The translations under genes and the position numbers were made by a program. Shown one piece after another: positions 57,827 through 64,000 of a DNA stretch of 64,000 bases; the stretch's first letter is position 1; each line of letters starts with the position of its first letter. The stretch is from contig NZ_CP160680.1 in assembly GCF_040784935.1 (NCBI RefSeq), forward strand, positions 5,003,802 to 5,067,801. The letters run 5' to 3'. The notes under the pieces are model-generated. The model worked only from the letters and a program-made list of their open reading frames with translations, searched no databases and was not told the origin of the DNA. Source of the stretch: Lewinella sp. LCG006 (GTDB lineage Bacteria > Bacteroidota > Bacteroidia > Chitinophagales > Saprospiraceae).

Positions 57827-58624
57827 ATGCTGGATTTCAGTATCGGGTTTTTGAAAGTAAGTGTTTGGGATATACTGGATATCGGTATTGTAGCTTATTT
57901 GTTGTTTCAACTTTACAAGTTACTTCGCGGTAGTATCGCGTTTAATATTTTTGTCGGACTTCTCCTTTTGTACATAAGCTGGTTTATAGTAAACCAGTTG
58001 AATATGGACTTATTGTCTAGTATCCTGGATCAATTTGTCAAGGTGGGGATTATTATTCTCATCATTATTTTCCAGCCGGAAGTACGGCGGTTTTTACTTT
58101 TGTTGGGCAATACAACCCTGCGGCAGCGATCTAATTTTTTTGATCGTTTTCTCGACCGCAATGCTATGAGTAGCTCAGCTGAAGCTCACCGTGTGGCCCA
58201 GGAGGCACTGTCGGATGCTATTCTGAGGATGAGCCGCCGCCGAGTGGGAGCATTGATCGTTTTTTGTAGAAATTTTCACCTACAAGGCATTGTCAGCGGA
58301 GGTGTAGAGCTGGACGCCAAGATATCCCAAGCGATTATCGAAAGTATTTTTGCTAAAGAAAGCCCGCTCCATGATGGCGCCGTATTGATTGATAATCTGA
58401 AAATTTTGCGGGCCAGTGCTATTCTTCCCGTAAGCGAGCAACCGAATTTGCCAAAAAGTGTTGGTTTACGGCATCGTGCAGCGGTCGGCCTTACTGAACG
58501 CTCGAATGTGGTAGCTTTAGTCGTTTCAGAAGAAACCGGAGCCATCAGTTTTTCCAAGGGGGATAAGCTGGAACGCAAGATCAAAGAACCTCGCCTGAAG
58601 GAAATTTTACAGGAATATGTTTGA
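57827..58624 (+). CDS. cdaA: Diadenylate cyclase (c-di-AMP synthase), CdaA type
   Basis: A 265-residue membrane enzyme that joins two ATP into the second messenger c-di-AMP. Three N-terminal membrane helices (about residues 13-33, 38-56 and 70-85) precede the DAC domain. Its active site is evident: ALIVFCRNFHLQGIVSGGVE, the DGA motif in SPLHDGAVLIDN and the RHR motif in VGLRHRAAVGLTERSN. In other bacteria c-di-AMP controls turgor, potassium transport and the cell wall. The usual partner genes cdaR and glmM are not adjacent; the next gene is a peptidase. Motif conservation makes activity very likely. Confidence 0.96.
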   Translation: MLDFSIGFLKVSVWDILDIGIVAYLLFQLYKLLRGSIAFNIFVGLLLLYISWFIVNQLNMDLLSSILDQFVKVGIIILIIIFQPEVRRFLLLLGNTTLRQRSNFFDRFLDRNAMSSSAEAHRVAQEALSDAILRMSRRRVGALIVFCRNFHLQGIVSGGVELDAKISQAIIESIFAKESPLHDGAVLIDNLKILRASAILPVSEQPNLPKSVGLRHRAAVGLTERSNVVALVVSEETGAISFSKGDKLERKIKEPRLKEILQEYV

Positions 58625-58673
58625 TCCATCGCTACTTTTTTCGCAATACTTCGTGTAGCTACGGGCAAAATTA

Positions 58674-58681
58674 TATATTTG
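58674..58681 (+). promoter_or_regulatory. -7 promoter box of the M20 dipeptidase gene
   Basis: TATATTTG fits TAnnTTTG and lies 75 bases before the ATG at 58757. A -33 TTG is not evident at the usual spacing. Confidence 0.45.
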
Positions 58682-58756
58682 CCTGAGGAGCTTAGTCCGT
58701 GTATTAAACTTATTCGAAACAAGCTTTCAACCGATTTAAAACCGAAGCAAACTTTC

Positions 58757-60145
58757 ATGCAAGCAGCACAACAATATATCAAAGACAACCAAGATCGTTT
58801 TCTTAATGAATTACTCGACTTATTGAGAATTCCTAGTGTTAGCGCAGATCCAGCATTTAAAGAAGATGTTAAGCGGACCGCAGTTTCTGTAGCCGATCAC
58901 TTGAAAAAAGCGGGAGCAGATCAGGTAGAAATTATTCCTACTGCCGGCCATCCCATCGTTTACGGAGAGAAAATCATCGACAAAAGCCTACCCACCGTCA
59001 TGGTCTACGGCCACTACGATGTTCAGCCGGCTGATCCCATCGACTTGTGGGATAGTGGCCCCTTTGATCCTGTTGTGAAGAAAACGGCTGCCCATCCACA
59101 GGGAGCGATTTATGCACGTGGCTCGTGTGACGATAAAGGTCAAATGTTTATGCACGTCAAAGCCTTCGAGGCTATGATGGCGACCAATACGCTTCCTTGT
59201 AATATCAAATTCATGATTGAAGGAGAAGAAGAAGTGGGGTCTGAGCATTTAGGTCATTTTTTGGAGACCAACAAAGAGAAACTGGCCTGTGATGTGATCC
59301 TGATTTCTGATACCAGTATCATCGATAACGATACGCCAAGTATTACTACCGGATTGCGCGGGCTGAGTTACGTGGAAGTAGAAGTAGTAGGACCTAACCG
59401 TGATCTCCACTCTGGTGTTTATGGTGGTGCCGTTGGTAACCCCATTAACGTACTTTGTGAAATGATTGCCAGCATGATGGATGGCGATAAGCACATCACT
59501 ATCCCCGGCTTTTACGACGATGTAGAAATCGTATCTACAGAAGAGCGTATTGAAATGAACAAGGCGCCTTTCAATTTGGAGAATTACAAGAAGGACTTAA
59601 ATGTCAAGGCGGTTCGAGGAGAAGCAGGCTACACCACGGCAGAGCGTACCAGCATTCGCCCAACGCTAGATGTGAATGGCATCTGGGGGGGCTATATCGG
59701 CGAAGGTGCTAAAACGGTACTGCCCAGCAAAGCCTACGCAAAAATCAGTATGCGTTTGGTGCCAAACCAGTCACCAGACAAAATTACCCAGCTCTTTAAG
59801 TCTTACTTTGAGAGTATCGCCCCACCCGAGGTGAAAGTAACAGTTAAGCCTCACCACGGTGGTGAGCCAGTGGTTACACCTACGGATACGCCTGAATATC
59901 AAGCGGCACATCAAGCCATGGAAAAAACTTTCGGTAAAGCACCCATTCCCAAGCGGGAAGGGGGAAGTATTCCTATTGTTGCCCTTTTTGAGTCGGTATT
60001 GGGCGTGAAAAGCGTTCTCATGGGCTTTGGTCTTGATAGCGATGCCATCCATTCACCCAACGAGCATTATGGCCTTTTTAACTATTACAAAGGTATCGAA
60101 ACGATTCCTTACTACTATCAGTATTACACGGCTTTGAAGTCGTAA
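58757..60145 (+). CDS. M20 family dipeptidase (CNDP/PepV-like)
   Basis: A 462-residue di-zinc peptidase of the cytosolic nonspecific dipeptidase group. Metal and catalytic motifs: VMVYGHYDVQPADP, YARGSCDDKGQMFMH, the catalytic Glu pair in MIEGEEEVGSEHL, ILISDTSIIDND and the C-terminal His in DSDAIHSPNEHYGLFN. The lid domain (about 210-370) has RDLHSGVYGGAVGNPINVL. It hydrolyses dipeptides or short peptides in the cytosol and would complement peptide uptake. The ATG at 58757 starts the conserved N-terminus; codons upstream to 58679 would put coding sequence over the promoter box. Confidence 0.93.
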   Translation: MQAAQQYIKDNQDRFLNELLDLLRIPSVSADPAFKEDVKRTAVSVADHLKKAGADQVEIIPTAGHPIVYGEKIIDKSLPTVMVYGHYDVQPADPIDLWDSGPFDPVVKKTAAHPQGAIYARGSCDDKGQMFMHVKAFEAMMATNTLPCNIKFMIEGEEEVGSEHLGHFLETNKEKLACDVILISDTSIIDNDTPSITTGLRGLSYVEVEVVGPNRDLHSGVYGGAVGNPINVLCEMIASMMDGDKHITIPGFYDDVEIVSTEERIEMNKAPFNLENYKKDLNVKAVRGEAGYTTAERTSIRPTLDVNGIWGGYIGEGAKTVLPSKAYAKISMRLVPNQSPDKITQLFKSYFESIAPPEVKVTVKPHHGGEPVVTPTDTPEYQAAHQAMEKTFGKAPIPKREGGSIPIVALFESVLGVKSVLMGFGLDSDAIHSPNEHYGLFNYYKGIETIPYYYQYYTALKS

Positions 60146-60176
60146 GAGATATTTGTTTTACCAAAAAAGATCTACA

Positions 60177-60215
60177 GCTCCTTAGGATCGAATTTAAAAC
60201 CCGATCCTAAGGAGC
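60177..60215. terminator. Long perfect stem-loop after the dipeptidase gene
   Basis: GCTCCTTAGGATCG and CGATCCTAAGGAGC form a perfect 14-bp stem around 11 bases. There is no T run, so it may terminate transcription, protect RNA ends from both converging genes, or be a repeat. Confidence 0.6.
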
Positions 60216-60265
60216 GTGCTGCTATTTCCCCCTTCCGATTTCCGACTTCTGCTTACGCCTAAAAC

Positions 60266-60736
60266 TTATCTCCGCTTAGGCACCCAAGCCCAGCACACCT
60301 CACACAGAACGGGTTCTTCGCCACTTTCATCGGTGACTTTCACCTGGATGACAACGTCTCCTTTTTCGGTGTTCATGATGTGTTGTTGTTGGTCTTCACT
60401 CAGGCTTGCTTCGGCTTGCATGCGGCCTTCTGATCGGCGTACAAACTTGGTATTCATGTATTTCAGCAGCGGAATTTTATCATCGGGCACATTCATGCCT
60501 AGCACCATTCCTGTAGCAGTTTCAGCGAGTAGCATCATGGCAGCAGCATGGATTTGGCCGATATGATTGCGAACTTTGGGCCGGTTTTTCATACTGACGA
60601 TGACTTTATCCCGAGTCATCAGATCATAAGATATACCTGCGGTGCCTGTGAATTTCACAATTCGCCCTACAGCAAAGGAAAGTAGCCAGGTAGGGTATGC
60701 TTTTAGTTGATTTACTGTACGTTCTAACCGATTCAT
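60266..60736 (-). CDS. DUF4442 hotdog-fold protein (thioesterase-like)
   Basis: A 156-residue protein matching the DUF4442 group of the hotdog/PaaI superfamily. The central helix and strand carry VRNHIGQIHAAAMMLLAETA, comparable to the HxGxxxxxAE-type active-site region of thioesterases, and MNTKFVRRSEGRMQAEASLS forms the following strands. Acyl-CoA thioesterase activity is plausible but not established for this group. It starts 12 bp after the GH113-type gene on the same strand, so they probably share a message, although no functional link is obvious. Confidence 0.82.
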   Translation of the reverse strand: MNRLERTVNQLKAYPTWLLSFAVGRIVKFTGTAGISYDLMTRDKVIVSMKNRPKVRNHIGQIHAAAMMLLAETATGMVLGMNVPDDKIPLLKYMNTKFVRRSEGRMQAEASLSEDQQQHIMNTEKGDVVIQVKVTDESGEEPVLCEVCWAWVPKRR

Positions 60737-60748
60737 GGTGATTGTTTT

Positions 60749-63031
60749 CTAAGAATTTTGGTAATATCTGCTCAGGACATCTTCGGCAGGCTTGCCAAAA
60801 GGCGTGTAGCCGCGTCCACGGCTTTCGTCGTGGTCAAGATCGCTAGACCATTTCCACCAGAAGAATCCCTGCAACCAGTCTTTTCCTTCGCAAGCGGCTA
60901 GCATCGCCGCGTAGGAACGCGCTTGCGCCTGGTGGTCAATGGCACGGTCGCCAGCCTCGGCGTGGGGCTGTACCCAAGGTGCTGTGGCACTGCGATAGCC
61001 AATTTCCGTAAGCCATACCGGACGGTCTGCACGTTGGGAAATTGTCTCCATTTTAGCCACAACTCGCTCAGCTCCCTTTTCCAAATCTGCATCAGTAGCC
61101 GTTTCGTTTTTGTCAAGCGGATAATAACAATTGATGCCAATGAAATCCAAAGCATCCCAAAAAGTCAACGCTTCACATTCTTCGCCCCAATTGGCCGCAT
61201 AGGTGAGAGAGCCCGTGTATATTTTGCGGATCGCTTGAATCAATTTTCTCCATTCTGCTGGTTTTTTCAGAGTGGCATATCTTAGTTCTGTACCGATGCA
61301 ATAGGCGTCGAAATCATACATTTCCGCGAGTAAAGCATAGTGGATAGCCCATCGACCGTAATGGGTGAAAAATGTCTGCCAATCCTTCTCTTTTTCGAAA
61401 GTAACGTCGCCTGGCCAGCTACCTCCTCCCAACCATATTTGAGGTTTAAGCAAGGTAAACTGCCCTAGTGATTGAGCGGAAAGATGAGCGAATAATACGG
61501 CTTCATCATTTTCTCCACCAGCATTTTGGGACACAGGTATAGGATCTGGCCGGTGGGCATCCGCCATGAAACTATAAGGAACTATGGCCACGGCCTCAAT
61601 GCCAATTTGCTTCATAATGGTAAGCGACTGACGGGCACGAGCACTGCCATAACCATTGTAAATCCGATAACCCTCGTGAGCCAATGTGAAGCCATTGAGG
61701 CGATGTACAGGATTCGTTTTGGGGGTTATTTGCCGCTGGGGATAATTTTGTTTGATCCAAGCGTTCCAGTCGTTGAAGAGATCGGTTCGCGGGATGGGGA
61801 TTCCATTTTTGTACTCGACTAAAAAGGCTTCTTTCCCCTGTGTTTGCAAGCGATAATCCACCCAGGCTGCCGCCGCCAGCTGACCAATTAGCGGAGCGAG
61901 TTCTTGGCGGTCGTTGTCACTGAAGAGTAATTCGAAAGAGGGGAGTGCACCCGCTTCAGCCAGAGATCTTACCCAGCTGCGCCAGCTAGAGCCCCTGATG
62001 GTATCTACCCACTGAAAGGCCAAACCTTGTTCGTACCAGGGGTAATACGCCTGCCCCAAGGCTTCTCGCAGCCAAGGTTGGTATTGTACGCCCCATTCCT
62101 CTCCTTGGAAATTTCTATTGATAACCAGACGGCAAACTTTACCATCATCAGAAAGATCGGCCTGTTTCATGGATTTGGTCCTCAGTGCTTTACGCTCGAC
62201 GCTGGGATATAGCTTGATGTTTAGTGGCGAAAGCGAAGAAACGCCAGTAAAATTTTTAATGGCCAGCTGGGCCTTGTCAAGGGTGCTAAGCCAAGCAGCT
62301 GTTGGTGCATTGGCCGCATCGAAAGCCTGGAGGTGGGCACTTTGGGTTTGCCAGCTGTCTTCGGGGGTAAGTGGAAATTCAAAGTGAATTTGTTTGTCCA
62401 TGACCCAGGTGCTATCGTTGAAATAGCCTTGCTGCAAAACATTTCCGGAACGTTGAGCTTCGTAGCCCCAACCCGACCAAAGCAGTGAGCGTATCCCCTG
62501 TGTCAAGCGTTCCGTAAGGTGCGTTTGAATAACAGCATCTTCCTTCGCCCAAATGAGGTGCATGGGCAAAGTATCTTGCCAATAACTGGGTAGATAAGTC
62601 AGTTGCAACAGATCTTGTTCTTGATCTAGCTTCAAGGCACCCAATTGCGCGTAAGTGTCCTCAAAATGTACTGCCGGTAAGTTGTTGAGATATGTGCTGA
62701 CTTCAGAGGGTAGATGTTTGCCAATCAGCATTAAAGGGTACTTTCGTAAAAGGCTATCAGGTACTTTTTCGTAGTCAAATACCTTGAGTTCAATTCCGCG
62801 AAAAGTCTTCTCTTCCAGCGGGCGGAGTATTTTTTCGTAAGCAGCATGCTCTTTTTGCCCTTCAGCTTGGTAGACAACTAGCCATGCGCCACTGTTCCAG
62901 GCTGCTCGCTGCAACTGCTGACGATGAGGGAATTGGTCTAGAGTGGAAATGCTCTTTTCTGCACGAAAAAATTGTTGTCCTAAAAATAAAGAAGTTATCA
63001 ATGCAAAAAGACCTATAAATAGACGAAACAT
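60749..63031 (-). CDS. GH113-like glycoside hydrolase, membrane-anchored or secreted
   Basis: A 760-residue protein with an N-terminal hydrophobic segment (FIGLFALITSLFLGQQFF) that may be a signal or an anchor. Residues about 25-440 form an uncharacterised helical/peptidase-propeptide-like region. The C-terminal TIM barrel (about 445-755) resembles family 113 beta-mannanases: FTLAHEGYRIYNGYGSARAR, the acid/base Glu near 582 in YCIGTELRYA, FWDALDFIGINCYYPL, and the nucleophile Glu near 676 in VWLTEIGYRS, then FFWWKWSSD. The first 400 residues are an unusual addition; family 113 enzymes are usually the barrel alone. It would cut mannan-type or related glycans in the periplasm or at the surface. 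Confidence 0.82.
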   Translation of the reverse strand: MFRLFIGLFALITSLFLGQQFFRAEKSISTLDQFPHRQQLQRAAWNSGAWLVVYQAEGQKEHAAYEKILRPLEEKTFRGIELKVFDYEKVPDSLLRKYPLMLIGKHLPSEVSTYLNNLPAVHFEDTYAQLGALKLDQEQDLLQLTYLPSYWQDTLPMHLIWAKEDAVIQTHLTERLTQGIRSLLWSGWGYEAQRSGNVLQQGYFNDSTWVMDKQIHFEFPLTPEDSWQTQSAHLQAFDAANAPTAAWLSTLDKAQLAIKNFTGVSSLSPLNIKLYPSVERKALRTKSMKQADLSDDGKVCRLVINRNFQGEEWGVQYQPWLREALGQAYYPWYEQGLAFQWVDTIRGSSWRSWVRSLAEAGALPSFELLFSDNDRQELAPLIGQLAAAAWVDYRLQTQGKEAFLVEYKNGIPIPRTDLFNDWNAWIKQNYPQRQITPKTNPVHRLNGFTLAHEGYRIYNGYGSARARQSLTIMKQIGIEAVAIVPYSFMADAHRPDPIPVSQNAGGENDEAVLFAHLSAQSLGQFTLLKPQIWLGGGSWPGDVTFEKEKDWQTFFTHYGRWAIHYALLAEMYDFDAYCIGTELRYATLKKPAEWRKLIQAIRKIYTGSLTYAANWGEECEALTFWDALDFIGINCYYPLDKNETATDADLEKGAERVVAKMETISQRADRPVWLTEIGYRSATAPWVQPHAEAGDRAIDHQAQARSYAAMLAACEGKDWLQGFFWWKWSSDLDHDESRGRGYTPFGKPAEDVLSRYYQNS

Positions 63032-63122
63032 GGAGCTTGTTTTGATCAGTGGGTGAAGTTCCTATAAATATAACAAGCTTTGAGCCAGCTTAGTAGTTAT
63101 TCTATATGAAAATGGACAGATT

Positions 63123-63776
63123 CTATCCTTGTTTTTGACAAACTACCAGCCAATAGTCGAAGATGAGCCCCTTTTTCCAGGTCAACTGTTGTTTTATTTC
63201 CCAACCTCTGCTGGCTAAAGCTTGTTGGTAATCTTCTCGGTCGTGCTGATGGGGGTGCAAGACATCCCCGGGTAAATACCGGAACAATAACTTCAACAAG
63301 CGATGACGATGAACGTCAATGCCGAGTACGAGTGTTCCTGTATGCTTGGTGAGTTCGGAGAGTTTATCAAGGCCTTGTTCCCAGTTGGCGACGTGGTTGA
63401 TGGCGTTGAGGCAGAAGGTGATGTCGTAGGGCTGTGTTTCGAGAAAGGTTTCAATGGGGGAAGTGCGAAAATTTGTCCAAGGGTAGTCTTCGGGGGAGAA
63501 ATGAGGCAATTGCTCGGTGTATTGGTCCAAGAGTGGATCTACCGCATCTACTTGGTGGTTAGCCAGGATCATAAAAACACCAGCGGGCCCACATCCAGCA
63601 TCCAATATGCGTTGTTTCTCGGGGAAACTTAATGTTAAAGCAGCAAACAGCCGTTGCCAGTAGGCTTTTTTTTGCTGATGGTAGGCAGCCACCTCCTGAT
63701 GGCGTAGGTAGTTTTGCCACCAACGAATTTCTAGCCACTGTGCGATTCGCCAGCGAAGTGTAGGCTTACTATTCAT
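63123..63776 (-). CDS. Class I SAM-dependent methyltransferase
   Basis: A 217-residue cytosolic methyltransferase. The SAM-binding motif I is RILDAGCGPAGVFMILANHQ, followed by the acidic loop VDAVDPLLDQY, motif IV DITFCLNAINHVANWEQGLD and the TGTLVLGIDVHRHRLLKLL strand. It belongs to the Methyltransf_11/UbiE-like group, whose substrates are diverse; none can be named here. It lies 91 bp upstream of the GH113-like gene on the same strand and may be co-transcribed with it. Confidence 0.88.
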   Translation of the reverse strand: MNSKPTLRWRIAQWLEIRWWQNYLRHQEVAAYHQQKKAYWQRLFAALTLSFPEKQRILDAGCGPAGVFMILANHQVDAVDPLLDQYTEQLPHFSPEDYPWTNFRTSPIETFLETQPYDITFCLNAINHVANWEQGLDKLSELTKHTGTLVLGIDVHRHRLLKLLFRYLPGDVLHPHQHDREDYQQALASRGWEIKQQLTWKKGLIFDYWLVVCQKQG

Positions 63777-63820
63777 AGGTGCTAAGGTAAGAGCTTGTTG
63801 ATAAAGTGACGAAGTAATTT

Positions 63821-63848
63821 TTTGCCCAATACTAATTGCCTATCTTTC
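63821..63848 (+). promoter_or_regulatory. Promoter-like elements before the last gene
   Basis: TTTG (63821-63824), 16 bases, then TATCTTTC (63841-63848), one base from TAnnTTTG. The ATG follows 25 bases later. Confidence 0.4.
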
Positions 63849-63873
63849 GCCAAGTTAAAAATAACAAGTTACT

Positions 63874-64000
63874 ATGGTGTTCTCCATTGGAACAAAGGTG
63901 AGATTGATCCATACCGGTGATGAAGGTGTGGTGGATGAGTTATTGGAGTACGATTTGGTTGGCGTACGGCTAAGTGATGGAGAAGTAATTCCTGTGAGCA
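63874..64000 (+). CDS. DUF2027/Smr-type protein, N-terminus only (cut by window end)
   Basis: The first 42 codons, starting MVFSIGTKVRLIHTGDEGVV and continuing with YDLVGVRLSDGEVIPVS, resemble the N-terminal beta barrel of the Bacteroidota DUF2027 proteins, which usually carry an Smr domain at the C-terminus. The rest lies outside the window, so the Smr domain cannot be checked. Similar openings occur in other small beta-barrel domains, so the family is a reasonable guess. Confidence 0.6.
   Translation, partial: MVFSIGTKVRLIHTGDEGVVDELLEYDLVGVRLSDGEVIPVS

Noticed and set aside
60177-60215. Insertion-sequence end or attachment site
   Set aside because: The perfect 14-bp stem has no second copy in the window, no transposase and no flanking duplication; a convergent-gene hairpin is simpler.

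Overview
The window looks like a chromosomal segment of a marine- or sludge-type member of the Bacteroidota, most likely class Saprospiria (Lewinella or Haliscomenobacter-like). The basis is mixed. Directly visible are four proteins with type IX secretion (T9SS) C-terminal tails, many promoter-like TAnnTTTG elements instead of Shine-Dalgarno sites, a FecI/FecR/TonB/DUF4249 cluster, Cys-rich HYR-like repeats and dockerin-like modules. That these are typical of Saprospiria is family knowledge, and the genus is inference. No rRNA, tRNA, IS element, prophage or CRISPR array was seen.

Layout. 0.1-4.2 kb: a small membrane ORF coupled to a YdeI/DUF1801-type protein, then a secreted GHL10-type glycosidase and a large helical-repeat protein, both on the minus strand. 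4.2-5.0 kb: gene-poor, with the wreck of a secreted protein. 5.0-11.8 kb: a TetR-controlled RND efflux operon (regulator, TolC, adaptor, pump). 11.8-12.4 kb: a terminator-rich gap that may encode small RNAs. 12.4-19.8 kb: pdxH and a giant secreted adhesin-like gene that contains a 1,698-bp tandem duplication and is broken by a frameshift just before its T9SS tail. 20.2-25.4 kb (minus): HAD hydrolase, LolD-like ATPase, sodium/solute symporter, pgi. 25.6-28.2 kb: ung and a trypsin-fold secreted protease with a dockerin-like end, followed by a repeat-rich spacer. 28.8-37.5 kb: an M20 peptidase, a divergent pair of an envelope CHAT/TPR protease and a T9SS subtilase, then a YfcC transporter and GluQ-RS. 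37.7-46 kb: a phosphatase lipoprotein, acyl-CoA dehydrogenase/oxidase, BtuF-like protein, second T9SS subtilase and two tandem unknown secreted paralogues. 46-53.3 kb: an alanine symporter and a Fec-type sigma/anti-sigma/receptor/lipoprotein operon. 53.4-64 kb: miaE, FKBP lipoprotein, T9SS beta-propeller protein, coiled-coil secreted protein, cdaA, M20 dipeptidase, hotdog protein, GH113-like glycosidase, methyltransferase and the first 42 codons of a DUF2027/Smr-type gene.

Functionally the region mixes housekeeping metabolism (pgi, pdxH, ung, miaE, gluQ, cdaA) with an outward-facing lifestyle: secreted proteases, glycosidases, peptide cleavage (two M20 enzymes), sodium-coupled uptake and regulated TonB import. 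The most unusual items are the CHAT/subtilase pair with sharply mosaic base composition, the frameshifted and internally duplicated giant surface protein, a MITE-like element set in TTACAC arrays, a 35-bp-period repeat array, and a 29-nt repeat found twice 26 kb apart.
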